From the NCBI GenBank assembly GCA_964623915.1, contig CAZUVQ010000011.1, positions 1-26,169 of the forward strand: a stretch of DNA of 26,169 bases. The letters are read 5' to 3'. The notes under the pieces are model-generated. The model searched no databases. It was not told the DNA's origin and saw nothing but the letters and a program-made list of their open reading frames with translations. A program made the position numbers and the translations under genes. The stretch is from CAZUVQ01 sp964623915. Its GTDB lineage: Bacteria; Bacillota; Clostridia; UMGS1883; UMGS1540. Positions 1 through 8,270 of the stretch are shown piece after piece. Each line of letters begins with the position of its first letter. The stretch's first letter is position 1.

Positions 1-120
1 CTTTCGCAACAAATACTGCCTACAGTAAATATTAATAATTAAGAAATTTATTTTTATTACCTAAGTCTTATATAAATATAGTCGTAGATACCTAATGGTG
101 TTTCCGGCTATTTTTTTTAG

Positions 121-149
121 TTGACATATAATTGCCCTTATGTTAAAAT
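121..149 (+). promoter_or_regulatory. Sigma-A promoter of the ECF-to-rlmH operon
   Basis: The -35 box TTGACA (121-126) is followed by a 17-base spacer and the -10 box TAAAAT (144-149), with an upstream TG (141-142) making an extended -10. Transcription should start near 156, leaving a leader of about 40 bases, too short for a riboswitch. Because the following ten genes are all on the same strand with no gap longer than about 25 bases, this may be the main promoter for the whole operon; internal promoters cannot be excluded. Confidence 0.75.
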
Positions 150-198
150 CTACAATAGAATAATAATGTAAATTTGTATCTCGAAGGGGATGTTCGGC

Positions 199-681
199 TT
201 GAAAACCAAATCGCTTGTATATGTTGGATTGATGACCTCGATAGCTTTTGTTATGACAAGATTTTTGCAAGTGCCTGTTATCGGTGGAGGTTATATGCAT
301 TTAGGTGACAGCATAATATATTTGTCAGCATTTTTAATGGGCGGTTTGCCTGCTGCTTTTGTGGGTGGCATAGGTGGTGCGTTATCCGATATATCAGCAG
401 GTTACGCAAGCTACTGGATTCCTACACTTGTTATTAAATCAGTAATGGGACTTGTAGTTGCCGCCTCATACAATAAAATTAAAAACAAAAAGTGCTCTAT
501 GTCACTATCGTTTGTTTTGGGAAGCATTATTATGGTTGCAGGTTATTTTTTTGCAGAGTACTTTATGTACGGAAATTATATAGCTCCTTTAAAATCTGTT
601 CCTATGAATCTGCTGCAGGCAGTTTTTTCTATCCCTGTGCCCTTATTACTGACACATACACTAAAAGGAAAAATAATGTAA
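199..681 (+). CDS. ECF transporter S component (vitamin-binding membrane subunit)
   Basis: This is a small integral membrane protein that looks like the substrate-binding (S) subunit of an energy-coupling factor transporter, which captures a vitamin or related micronutrient and works with shared EcfA/A'/T subunits not encoded here. The sequence shows about five to six hydrophobic segments and the HLGD motif followed by a small-residue-rich GGxGGALSD segment, typical of the HLGD branch of the family. The substrate cannot be assigned; pyridoxine, HMP or riboflavin-like compounds are all transported by relatives. An ATG exists at 190 but abuts the AAGGGG sequence (184-189) with no spacing. The TTG at 199 lies 9 bases downstream of it and gives a natural start MKTKSLVYVGL, so 199 is preferred. 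It is the first gene of the operon, and its stop overlaps the ribosome binding site of the DnaD-domain gene. Confidence 0.8.
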   Translation: MKTKSLVYVGLMTSIAFVMTRFLQVPVIGGGYMHLGDSIIYLSAFLMGGLPAAFVGGIGGALSDISAGYASYWIPTLVIKSVMGLVVAASYNKIKNKKCSMSLSFVLGSIIMVAGYFFAEYFMYGNYIAPLKSVPMNLLQAVFSIPVPLLLTHTLKGKIM

Positions 682-693
682 AGGATAAATATT

Positions 694-1668
694 ATGCCCA
701 AGTATAAGATTTCAGGTCCTGAAGGTCCTGTGACTTTTCCGCTGTCTACAGTATTTACTGATAAATATATGGCAGATGCCAACCCTACTTATGTATTGGT
801 GTACATATATGGACTTAGGACATGTTATTCCATAGGAAAAGAAGTAGATAACAAGACAATTGCCGATGCACTTGGAATTCTTGAAAGTGACGTTGTTAAG
901 GCTTTCCGATATTGGGAAAGCATCGGCATTGTGAGTATTAATGACGATATTGTCGATTTTATTGATCTGTCGGCAGGCATTGTTGCAGAAAAACCTAAAA
1001 AATATCAATACAAAGCAGATGATATAAGCAATATTTTAGAAAGCAATAAGGATTTAAAACAGTTGATAACACATGCAGAAACGATTTTTGGAAAAACATT
1101 ATCTGCTTCGGAAATAAGCACGATTTTTAATTTTTATGATAACTATCATCTTCCGGTAGAAGTCATATTAATGCTTCTTGAGCATTGTGCATCATTGCAG
1201 AAAACCAGTATAAGATATGCGGAAAAGATTGCAATTTCCTGGTCGGAGGAAGGTATAGATACGATAGAAAAAGCGAAGGATCATCTCAAAAATTCAGAAA
1301 AACGTGAGAAGATTTGTCGGAAATTTAAAAAAATACTGGGAATTGCTGGGAGAAGTTTGTCGGATGCAGAATATGCGCATATATTACAATGGACGGAATC
1401 CATGGGGATGAGTCAGGAAATTATAAAGCTTGCGTATGAAAAAACTGTAATGGCAACCGGCAACCCTTCATTTCCATATATGAACGGGATTTTGCAGTCC
1501 TGGTACAGTCAGGGCGTCAGTACGCCAGAGGAAGTAATAGTGGGAAAGCCCGCTAAGCCTCAAAAGGCAAAGCCTCAGAAAAATAAATTTGTAAACTACA
1601 CCCAGAGCGGGGATTATGATATGGAAGATATTGAACGCAGAATTATAGAGAAAATGCTTAAAGGTTGA
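694..1668 (+). CDS. DnaD-domain replication protein
   Basis: This 324-residue protein matches the Clostridial type of DnaD/DnaB-like primosome protein, which helps load the replicative helicase. The N-terminal part (about residues 15-90) reads as a winged-helix domain (ADALGILESDVVKAFRYW). Two tandem DnaD (DnaB_2) helical domains follow at roughly 108-198 and 205-280. The second contains the family hallmark around NPSFPYMNGILQSWYSQG, and the tail has an F-N-Y-Q-x3-YD pattern before the terminal helix, common in this family. AAGGA at 681-685 is 8 bases before ATG. The stop codon overlaps the beginning of the next gene, a DnaC/IstB-like ATPase, so the two are almost certainly co-translated and probably act together as helicase loader and partner. 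That functional link is known for the families; the specific pairing here is inference from context. Confidence 0.85.
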   Translation: MPKYKISGPEGPVTFPLSTVFTDKYMADANPTYVLVYIYGLRTCYSIGKEVDNKTIADALGILESDVVKAFRYWESIGIVSINDDIVDFIDLSAGIVAEKPKKYQYKADDISNILESNKDLKQLITHAETIFGKTLSASEISTIFNFYDNYHLPVEVILMLLEHCASLQKTSIRYAEKIAISWSEEGIDTIEKAKDHLKNSEKREKICRKFKKILGIAGRSLSDAEYAHILQWTESMGMSQEIIKLAYEKTVMATGNPSFPYMNGILQSWYSQGVSTPEEVIVGKPAKPQKAKPQKNKFVNYTQSGDYDMEDIERRIIEKMLKG

Positions 1669-1676
1669 GGTGTATT

Positions 1677-2654
1677 GTGGAAAACTGCTTGTATTTAAGA
1701 GCAAATAAAAAATTTTATAAAAGAAAAGCCGAAAGAGAGCTTATGGCGGCTGTTCGCAGGGAAGAAATCTACAAAAAGCTTCCCGAAATTAAAACGATTG
1801 AAGAAAAAACTGCCGGTTTGGCTTCTTCAATGCTTAAATCTGTTTTCGAAGGTACACAGCCTGATGATGCCGTTGCAGAGTTTGCGACAAAGCTTGAGTC
1901 ACTGACAGAGGAGCGGAAAAAAATTTTAACATCAGCAGGGTATCCGCCCGATTTTTTGGAGATACCATATATATGTAAAAAATGTAACGATACGGGTCTT
2001 TATTTAGGCAAGCAATGTGATTGTTACCAGGAAATTCTTTCTGACGAGCTGTTTTCTGAATCCAATATGGGAGCGCTCATGAAAAAGCAGGTATTCGGTG
2101 CATTTGATCTTAATAAATTCAGAAAAGAAAAAAAGGCTGAAGAGCCATGTGCCCCGAGAGAAATAATGCAGAAGGTTTATGATTTCGCAAAAAGATATTC
2201 GGAGACCTTTGAGAAAACACATGAAAACCTATTGTTTTACGGTAATTCCGGTACGGGCAAAACTTTTTTATCATCATGTATAGCAAACAGAATTATGGAA
2301 CGAGGTTTTTCTGTGGTGTATCAGAGCGCAGGTCAGATTTTCACCAAACTTGAAGGAATACGTTTTGGCAGAATTACAAGCGGTGCGGATGTCCTTGAAA
2401 AACACATAATGGAAAGTGAACTTCTTATAATAGATGATTTAGGTACGGAATTTATCGGCAAGTATACTGAAACAGAGCTTTTCAGAATCGTCAATACGCG
2501 TATATTAAATGAAAAGAGTACAATAATAAGTACAAATTTAGATCCTTCCAATATCAAAACCACTTATTCGGAAAGGATTTTGTCAAGGCTTTTGGGGCAT
2601 TACAGTAATTTTAAATTTTACGGTGAAGACATCCGCCTTATGAGTGTTTATTAA
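1677..2654 (+). CDS. DnaC-like helicase loader AAA+ ATPase
   Basis: This is a DnaC/DnaI/IstB-type AAA+ ATPase expected to load the replicative helicase. Visible features from a GTG start are a cysteine cluster C100-x2-C103-x10-C114-x-C116, likely a zinc site and common in Clostridial DnaC-like proteins; a Walker A motif GNSGTGKT at 189-196; and a Walker B LLIIDDLG at 249-256. A long charged helical N-terminal region precedes the cysteine cluster. The open frame extends upstream to a TTG at 1665, but that codon has no spaced ribosome binding site, whereas GTG 1677 lies 4 bases after GAGGTG (1667-1672) and yields a sensible N-terminus of 325 residues. It follows the DnaD-domain gene without a real gap and precedes murD by 22 bases. 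A free-standing IstB of an insertion sequence is unlikely because of the cysteine cluster and the operon context. Confidence 0.85.
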   Translation: MENCLYLRANKKFYKRKAERELMAAVRREEIYKKLPEIKTIEEKTAGLASSMLKSVFEGTQPDDAVAEFATKLESLTEERKKILTSAGYPPDFLEIPYICKKCNDTGLYLGKQCDCYQEILSDELFSESNMGALMKKQVFGAFDLNKFRKEKKAEEPCAPREIMQKVYDFAKRYSETFEKTHENLLFYGNSGTGKTFLSSCIANRIMERGFSVVYQSAGQIFTKLEGIRFGRITSGADVLEKHIMESELLIIDDLGTEFIGKYTETELFRIVNTRILNEKSTIISTNLDPSNIKTTYSERILSRLLGHYSNFKFYGEDIRLMSVY

Positions 2655-2676
2655 TCAGGCGGAATGGAGATTTTTT

Positions 2677-4035
2677 ATGAACGGTAAACTTGAAAGATTT
2701 AAAAAATCAGTTAATGGCAAGCACATTATTCTTTTAGGGATAGGTGTTAGCAACAAGCCACTTATTAAGCAGCTTTTGTCATATGGTGCAGAAGTCACCT
2801 GCTGCGATAAAAATGGTGAGCTTGAAAAGGATTTTTTAGAGGAAATGAAGCTTGGGGCAAGGTTTCGCCTCGGCGAAGGTTACCTTGGTGATCTTGACGG
2901 TGATATTATATTTAAAACCCCCGGCATAAGAAGCGATATTCCGGAGCTTTTAGAAGCTGAAAGAAGAGGAATTATCGTAACCAGTGAAATGGAAGTTTTT
3001 GTTAGAATATGCCCATGTAAGCTAATAGGTGTGACCGGTAGTGACGGAAAGACAACCACTGCAACCCTCATACATAAAATTTTGTCTGAGGACGGTAACA
3101 TTTGCCACCTTGGCGGAAATATTGGGAAACCGCTTTTGCCTATAATTGAATCAATAAACGAAAATGATTATGCAATTGTTGAGCTTTCCAGCTTTCAGCT
3201 TATGACGATGACACAAAGCATAGATGTTGCGGTTGTGACAAATATTTCGCCAAACCACCTTGATATGCATAAGAGCTACAATGAATATATTGAAGCTAAA
3301 AAGAATATTTTCACACACCAGAACAAGTCAGGTATTCTTGTATTGAATGGTGTAAACGAAATCACAGCATCTTTTGCAGAAGAAGCAAAGGGAGAGGTTG
3401 TGTTTTTTGGTGAAAAGGGCAAGGGTGTTTATATCAATGATGGGGATATATACTTTGATAATAAGAAAACTATCTCTGTTTCAGATATTATCCTGCCGGG
3501 CAAACACAATGTTGAAAACTATATGGCAGCCATTGCAGCTTGTGGGAAACGGATAAATCCCGAAACGATAAAGAAGGTAGCAAATACCTTTTCGGGCGTA
3601 GAACACAGGATTGAATTTGTTAGAGAAATTGACGGTGTCAGATTTTATAATGATTCCATTGCAAGCAGTCCCACAAGGGCACGTGCCGGTCTTTTCGCAT
3701 TTGATAAAAAAGTTATTCTGATTGCGGGCGGATACGATAAAAAAATACCGTTTGATGAATTTGGACATGATATAAAAGACAGAGTCAAAAGACTTTATCT
3801 TTTTGGCGCAACGGCGCCTGCAATAAAAGAAGCCGTGATAAAGGCTTATGATGGCAGAAGGTACTTGCAGATAATCACGCAGTACACTACGCTGGAACAA
3901 GTTGTCAAAGAGGCATACATGGCGGCTCAGGCAGGAGATATTGTTTTATTATCACCGGCATGTGCAAGCTTTGATATGTTTAAAAATTTTGAAGAACGCG
4001 GAAACAAATTCAAGGAAATCGTAAAAAAACTATAG
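2677..4035 (+). CDS. murD: UDP-N-acetylmuramoyl-L-alanine--D-glutamate ligase MurD
   Basis: MurD is the cytoplasmic Mur ligase that adds D-glutamate to UDP-MurNAc-L-Ala in peptidoglycan precursor synthesis, using ATP. The 452-residue length fits the family. The sequence shows a Rossmann-like N-terminal domain (IILLGIGVSNKPLI), the ATP-binding loop GVTGSDGKTTT at residues 118-128, the central-domain motif NISPNHLDMH, the NDSIASSPTR segment from residue 325, the AGGYDKKIPF C-terminal domain motif and the closing SPACASFDMFKNFEERG signature. The frame is open from 2644, but ATG 2677 is preceded by TGGAGA at 2665-2670 and starts at the expected place, so it is chosen. It is co-transcribed with murA about 3 kb downstream; the genes between them are three M42 peptidase homologues, an unusual insertion in a cell-wall gene cluster. 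Confidence 0.95.
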   Translation: MNGKLERFKKSVNGKHIILLGIGVSNKPLIKQLLSYGAEVTCCDKNGELEKDFLEEMKLGARFRLGEGYLGDLDGDIIFKTPGIRSDIPELLEAERRGIIVTSEMEVFVRICPCKLIGVTGSDGKTTTATLIHKILSEDGNICHLGGNIGKPLLPIIESINENDYAIVELSSFQLMTMTQSIDVAVVTNISPNHLDMHKSYNEYIEAKKNIFTHQNKSGILVLNGVNEITASFAEEAKGEVVFFGEKGKGVYINDGDIYFDNKKTISVSDIILPGKHNVENYMAAIAACGKRINPETIKKVANTFSGVEHRIEFVREIDGVRFYNDSIASSPTRARAGLFAFDKKVILIAGGYDKKIPFDEFGHDIKDRVKRLYLFGATAPAIKEAVIKAYDGRRYLQIITQYTTLEQVVKEAYMAAQAGDIVLLSPACASFDMFKNFEERGNKFKEIVKKL

Positions 4036-4050
4036 TTCCTTCGGAAGGGA
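4036..4050 (+). promoter_or_regulatory. Hairpin covering the ribosome binding site of the first M42 gene
   Basis: The bases directly after the murD stop form a short stem, CCTT (4038-4041) with AAGG (4045-4048) around the loop CGG, extendable by one G-U and one A-T pair to 4036-4050. The right arm contains the AAGGGA that serves the GTG at 4060. A stem this short could modestly lower translation of the peptidase relative to murD. There is no U-run, so it is not a terminator. A regulatory effect is inference only. Confidence 0.3.
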
Positions 4051-4059
4051 ATGTAACAA

Positions 4060-5055
4060 GTGGAAGTAAGCGCAATTTTGAAACCCTTATGTGAAGCACA
4101 AGGTATTTCCGGATATGAAAACGGATTATGTGAAATTTTTGAAAAAATTGCAGACCCTTATTTAGGTGAGAGAAGCAGCGATGCACTTGGGAGCCGTTGG
4201 TATGAAAAAAATGCAAATGGCAGAAAAAGGCTTATGATAGAGGCACACGGCGATAAAATTGGACTGATGTTGTCTCATATAACAGAAGGCGGCTTTTTAA
4301 AATTTGCTCAGGTGGGCGGGTTTGATAAAAAGATTATGCCTGCGTCAAGGGTAATTGTTCACGGCAGGCGTGAGTTGTATGGAGTTATAGGTTCAGTCCC
4401 TCCTCATCTTCGGAAAAAACAGAGCTTCTCGGAGGATAACCTTGCAATTGATATTGGCTTTGGCCGGGAAAAAGCGTCGGAGCTTACAGATGTCGGCGAT
4501 TTAATTGAATTTGAAACGGAATACACGCCGCTTGCAGGAACAAGGGCCGCTGCAAGCGCATTTGATGATAGGGCAGGCATAGCGTCAATAATAAAATGCC
4601 TTGAGCTTTTAGGGGAGGACGGCTGCAGTGTTATTCCTTGTGTATCTACACAAGAGGAGGTCGGCTGCCGTGGTGCAAAAACTGCCGCATACAATATAAA
4701 CCCTGATATGTATATTTGTATTGATGTTGAGCATGGGACAACCCCTGATGCTGCTCATGATACCTATCCGCTTGGAAAGGGACCTGTTATTACAATTGGC
4801 CCAAATGTTCAGCCATTTATGTCCAAAAGGCTTATAGAGGTGGCAAAGAAAAATGAAATACCCTATCAACTTGAGGTTTGCGGCGGCAATACGGGAACAA
4901 ATGCATGGACAGTGCAGATTGCAAAAAGAGGAATACCAACTGCGCTTATATCCATTCCCTTGAGGTATATGCATACCTGCTATGAGGTTATAGATTTGGT
5001 TGATGTGGAAAATACGGCACGGCTTTTGGCTGAATTTGCGAAAAGTATGGCATAA
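4060..5055 (+). CDS. M42 family metallopeptidase (first of three)
   Basis: This is a dinuclear-metal M42 aminopeptidase of the YsdC/FrvX/CelM type, whose members usually assemble into tetrahedral dodecamers in the cytoplasm and trim amino acids from peptides. All expected ligands can be placed: H63 and D65 in AHGDKIG, the bridging aspartate D169 in FDDRAG, the catalytic and ligand glutamates E199-E200 in TQEEVGCRG, D222 in IDVEHG and H305 in RYMHTCYEVID. The usual E of HxDEIG is K here, which is not a metal ligand. The length of 331 residues fits the family. The start is GTG with AAGGGA at 4045-4050, 9 bases upstream. Some family members are annotated as endoglucanases, but peptidase activity is better supported for the family. 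Two paralogues follow directly. Confidence 0.88.
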   Translation: MEVSAILKPLCEAQGISGYENGLCEIFEKIADPYLGERSSDALGSRWYEKNANGRKRLMIEAHGDKIGLMLSHITEGGFLKFAQVGGFDKKIMPASRVIVHGRRELYGVIGSVPPHLRKKQSFSEDNLAIDIGFGREKASELTDVGDLIEFETEYTPLAGTRAAASAFDDRAGIASIIKCLELLGEDGCSVIPCVSTQEEVGCRGAKTAAYNINPDMYICIDVEHGTTPDAAHDTYPLGKGPVITIGPNVQPFMSKRLIEVAKKNEIPYQLEVCGGNTGTNAWTVQIAKRGIPTALISIPLRYMHTCYEVIDLVDVENTARLLAEFAKSMA

Positions 5056-5069
5056 ACGGAGGTCTTAAT

Positions 5070-6059
5070 ATGCTTGATAAGCTCTGCTCAGCTGCCGGTG
5101 TTTCCGGCGGCGAGGATGAAGTCAGAGATTTAATTTTACATGATACAAAATATCATAAACCCATTGTGGATATAATGGGAAATGTCCTTGTAAAAACGGA
5201 CGGAAAGGGTTTGAAAATTCTTTTGTCCGCACACATGGATGAGGTTGGATTAATAATTTCCGGTATTGAGGATAACGGGTTTCTGCGATTTAAAATTGTA
5301 GGCGGAATTGATACCGGCGTTATTATAGGCAAGAAAATTTATATCGGGAAGAAAAAAACACCAGGTATTATAGGTATTAAAGCTGTCCACCTTCAGAAAA
5401 AAGAAGAAACTGAACTAAAAGAAAAAGATCTTTATATAGACATTGGTGCTGAATCTTGTGAAGAAGCTGAAAGCATAATAGAGCTTGGTGATTACTGCAC
5501 TTTTGAGCCTGTATTCAAAGAGTTTGGTGACGGTCTTTTGCTTGCCAAAGCACTTGATGACAGGGCAGGATGTGCCATAATGTGTGAGCTTTTAAGAAGA
5601 AACGGCAACAGAAATCTGTGCCTTGCGTTTACGGCACAGGAAGAGGTTGGATGTCGGGGAGCCGAGTCTGCCGCTGAATATTTTAAACCCGATATAGCTG
5701 TTATTATAGAAACGACCATATGTCAGGATGCATATCCTGCACAACGCTATCAGTCACCGACATATATAGGCAAAGGACCGGTGCTTACGTTTATGGACAG
5801 GTCATCGGTGCCGGACAGGGCACTTATGGAATCCATAATAGAAATGGCTGATATGCACAAAATACCATGGCAGTATAAAAAGACAAATATGGGTGGAACG
5901 GATGCCGGCGTAATTTCCCGTGCAGCCATTGGAATCCCCACAGCAATTGTGGCATTGCCATGCAGAAACCTGCATTCCCCGTCAACGGTGATAAGCCTTG
6001 ATGATTATGCAAATATGATTAAATTACTTGATTTATGGATTAAGGATGTTGGAAAGTGA
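5070..6059 (+). CDS. M42 family metallopeptidase (second of three)
   Basis: This is a second complete M42 aminopeptidase of 329 residues. The ligand set is intact: H55 and D57 in AHMDEVG, D163 in ALDDRAG, E191-E192 in AQEEVGCRGA, an acidic residue E214 in IIETT, and H302 in CRNLHSP. The glycine-rich NMGGTDAGVI segment before the last histidine is also typical. A strong GGAGG at 5058-5062 sits 7 bases before ATG, so this gene may be translated more strongly than its neighbours. It is 14 bases downstream of the first peptidase and overlaps the third by four bases. It is clearly diverged from the first copy, which suggests an old duplication and possibly different peptide preferences or mixed oligomers; the latter is inference from known hetero-oligomers of archaeal family members. 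Confidence 0.88.
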   Translation: MLDKLCSAAGVSGGEDEVRDLILHDTKYHKPIVDIMGNVLVKTDGKGLKILLSAHMDEVGLIISGIEDNGFLRFKIVGGIDTGVIIGKKIYIGKKKTPGIIGIKAVHLQKKEETELKEKDLYIDIGAESCEEAESIIELGDYCTFEPVFKEFGDGLLLAKALDDRAGCAIMCELLRRNGNRNLCLAFTAQEEVGCRGAESAAEYFKPDIAVIIETTICQDAYPAQRYQSPTYIGKGPVLTFMDRSSVPDRALMESIIEMADMHKIPWQYKKTNMGGTDAGVISRAAIGIPTAIVALPCRNLHSPSTVISLDDYANMIKLLDLWIKDVGK

Positions 6060-6991
6060 AAAATCTATTAAAAAAATTATCAGAAATAAATGCAGCTCCC
6101 GGTTTTGAAAAAGAAATGAGAGAGTTTATAAAAAGCAAGCTTGGAACAAACGGCATAATAGAGGACGCTTACGGTAATCTTATCGTCCACAGAGAGGGCA
6201 CGGGTTCGCCTGTTATTGTGGCAGTCCCGATGGATGTGCCGTCAGTTTTTGTTACTCATATAGAAGAGAATAGCTATGTTAGATTTGTCTGCTCGGGATT
6301 TGATGAGAAAAAGCTCATAGGCTCAAAAGTCAGGTTCAATGATAAATCGGGGATTGTTTTTGCAAAAAAAGAAAAAGATGCACAAAAGGGAAAAGAAGAG
6401 TATACAGATATGTTTATAGATTTTGGTGAAGGCTCCATTCAGGAAGCCCAACCGGGAATGATAGATGCGCACTTTTGCGATATGGGAGACAACGTGTCGC
6501 TTTTTGCGGCAGGCGTGCGTGGTGCTTTATGCGCCGTAATTACAAGTGCCATGGCAGATGTAAAGCGTGATACTTATTTTGTTTTTCTGGCTAAAACGGC
6601 GGCAGGGCAACCCTCACCATCCGTTCTTTCTTTTACGCATGGTGCCACTGAGCTTATAGCGGTTGACAAAAGCCGTGCAAATGATTATCCGGGAGAGAAG
6701 AATATATATGCTTCGCTAAGTGGTGGTGTTTGCCTGAGAATCATGGACAAAGCAATGATTTCATCACAGGAAATGATAAGAAGCCTTTCAAAATATAAAG
6801 ATGAGATTAAAGTGCAGAAGGAGGTTTCGGGAGAAAAGTGTTCAGCAGGTGTTCTTCATAGGGAAAGATGCGGTCTTCGTGGTGTATCGTTAGGCATACC
6901 CACAAGATACTTTGATGAGATTTGCGAAACAGTCAGCGTGAAAGACATAAAGGCTGCCGCAGATATAATTACAAAATACTTAAATGAATAA
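6056..6991 (+). CDS. Degenerate M42 peptidase paralogue, probable pseudoenzyme
   Basis: This 311-residue protein aligns along its length with the two preceding M42 peptidases, starting with the same L-x8-PGFEKEMREFI pattern and keeping the IDFGEGS and GIPTRY segments, but most catalytic positions have changed. The HxD motif is P58-M-D, the DDRAG motif is G153-V-R-G-A, the EEVG catalytic glutamates are replaced by T-A in the AKTAAGQ segment, and the C-terminal histidine is replaced by aspartate in TRYFDEICETV. An aspartate (AVDKS) remains at the fourth ligand position. It is therefore unlikely to bind two metals or cleave peptides. The reading frame is intact and starts at GTG 6056 with AAGGA at 6042-6046, overlapping the previous gene as GTGA, so it looks maintained rather than decaying. 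A structural or regulatory subunit role is inference. Confidence 0.75.
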   Translation: MKNLLKKLSEINAAPGFEKEMREFIKSKLGTNGIIEDAYGNLIVHREGTGSPVIVAVPMDVPSVFVTHIEENSYVRFVCSGFDEKKLIGSKVRFNDKSGIVFAKKEKDAQKGKEEYTDMFIDFGEGSIQEAQPGMIDAHFCDMGDNVSLFAAGVRGALCAVITSAMADVKRDTYFVFLAKTAAGQPSPSVLSFTHGATELIAVDKSRANDYPGEKNIYASLSGGVCLRIMDKAMISSQEMIRSLSKYKDEIKVQKEVSGEKCSAGVLHRERCGLRGVSLGIPTRYFDEICETVSVKDIKAAADIITKYLNE

Positions 6992-7007
6992 AGGCCGGTG
7001 TTATATA

Positions 7008-8270
7008 TTGGAATTATTAAAAATAGTTGGCGGCAAACACCTTGAAGGGAAAATTCATATAAGCGGGGCAAAAAATGCGGCTGTTGCCATTATCCCTGCT
7101 GTATTGATGGTTGAAGGTGTATGCAGAATTGAAAACGTACCCGAAATAATGGATGTTACCGCCATTACTGAAATACTTTCTTTTCTTGGTGCAAAAGTTA
7201 AATTTATTGGAAACGATATTCTTGAAATAGATGCTACCTGTATAAAAAGCTATATGGCAGACTGTGATAGTGTCCGTTCCATGAGAGCCTCATATTATTT
7301 GTTGGGTGCCCTTCTTGCAAGGTTTAATCATGCACATGTAAGGCTTCCGGGAGGTTGCAACTTTGGCGAAAGACCCATTGACCAGCACATAAAAGGCTTT
7401 CAGGCAATGGGTGCAAAAACCGATATTAATTTTGGAGTAGTAAAGGCCGATAAGAAAACACGTCTTCACGGTGCTTCAATATTCCTCGATGTTGTTTCTG
7501 TTGGTGCTACCATAAATATTATGCTTGCGGCATGCAGGGCGGAAGGAACAACCGTAATAGAAAATGCTGCAAAGGAACCCCATGTGGTTGACGTTGCAAA
7601 CTTCATTAACACCATGGGCGGTATTGTAAAAGGCGCAGGAACCGAAACGATAAGAATTACCGGTGTAGACAAGCTCAAAGGCGGGACATATAGCATTATT
7701 CCTGACCAGATTGAGGCAGGAACTTACATGATTGCCGCAGCTGCAGCAGGCGGTGATATTCTTGTGGAAAATATTATACCAAAGCATATGGATTCACTGT
7801 CTGCAAAGCTTACGGAGGCAGGAGTGGAAATAACAGAATATGAAAATGCAATAAGGATTAAAAGCCATGGAAAGCTCCACAGCGCAAATGTAAAAACAAT
7901 GCCTTACCCCGGTTTTCCAACTGATCTTCAACCGCAGATTGTAACACTTCTGTCAATAGCAACGGGAACAAGCACAGTTACAGAGGGTGTTTGGGTGTCA
8001 CGTTTCCAGTACATTGAGGAGCTGAAAAGGATGGGTGCAGATATTGTAATTGGCGGTGACAGGGCAATTATCCACGGTGTTTCTTCCCTTTACGGTGCTG
8101 ATGTGAATGCAACCGACCTTCGTGCAGGCGCATGCCTTGTAATTGCCGGCTTAATTGCCAAAGGGACAACCTATGTTCATGAGCTTAATCATATTGACCG
8201 TGGGTATCAGAATCTTGAAGGAAAGTTATGCGCTTTGGGCGCAGATATTACGAGGGTAGAAAAACAATGA
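7008..8270 (+). CDS. murA: UDP-N-acetylglucosamine 1-carboxyvinyltransferase MurA
   Basis: MurA transfers enolpyruvate from PEP to UDP-GlcNAc in the first committed step of peptidoglycan synthesis in the cytoplasm. Seen in the sequence are the GAKNAA motif with K22-N23, the active-site loop LPGGCNFGERPIDQH with C117 (the residue alkylated by fosfomycin in family members, so sensitivity is expected), the PDQIEAGTYMIAAA segment, and the TDLRAGACLVIAGL motif near the C-terminus. The frame is open from an ATG at 6984 that lies inside the upstream gene. The TTG at 7008 gives the canonical MELLKIVGGKHLEG start and the family length of 420 residues, with GGTG at 6997-7000 as a weak ribosome binding site; 7008 is preferred. 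It overlaps walJ by ATGA. Many Firmicutes have two MurA paralogues; which one this is cannot be said. Confidence 0.93.
   Translation: MELLKIVGGKHLEGKIHISGAKNAAVAIIPAVLMVEGVCRIENVPEIMDVTAITEILSFLGAKVKFIGNDILEIDATCIKSYMADCDSVRSMRASYYLLGALLARFNHAHVRLPGGCNFGERPIDQHIKGFQAMGAKTDINFGVVKADKKTRLHGASIFLDVVSVGATINIMLAACRAEGTTVIENAAKEPHVVDVANFINTMGGIVKGAGTETIRITGVDKLKGGTYSIIPDQIEAGTYMIAAAAAGGDILVENIIPKHMDSLSAKLTEAGVEITEYENAIRIKSHGKLHSANVKTMPYPGFPTDLQPQIVTLLSIATGTSTVTEGVWVSRFQYIEELKRMGADIVIGGDRAIIHGVSSLYGADVNATDLRAGACLVIAGLIAKGTTYVHELNHIDRGYQNLEGKLCALGADITRVEKQ

Noticed and set aside
1..189. Possible riboswitch (for example an FMN or thiamine element) ahead of the ECF transporter gene
   Set aside because: The promoter at 121-149 leaves only about 40 bases of leader and no conserved riboswitch core was seen; positions 1-120 show only AT-rich DNA.
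3481..3900. Minus-strand ORF of 139 codons inside murD
   Set aside because: It is antisense to a well-conserved gene, has no ribosome binding site or recognisable motif, and is explained as a shadow frame.
7008..8270. EPSP synthase (AroA) as an alternative identity for the murA gene
   Set aside because: The LPGGCNFGERPID loop with its cysteine and the GAKNAA start are specific for MurA.
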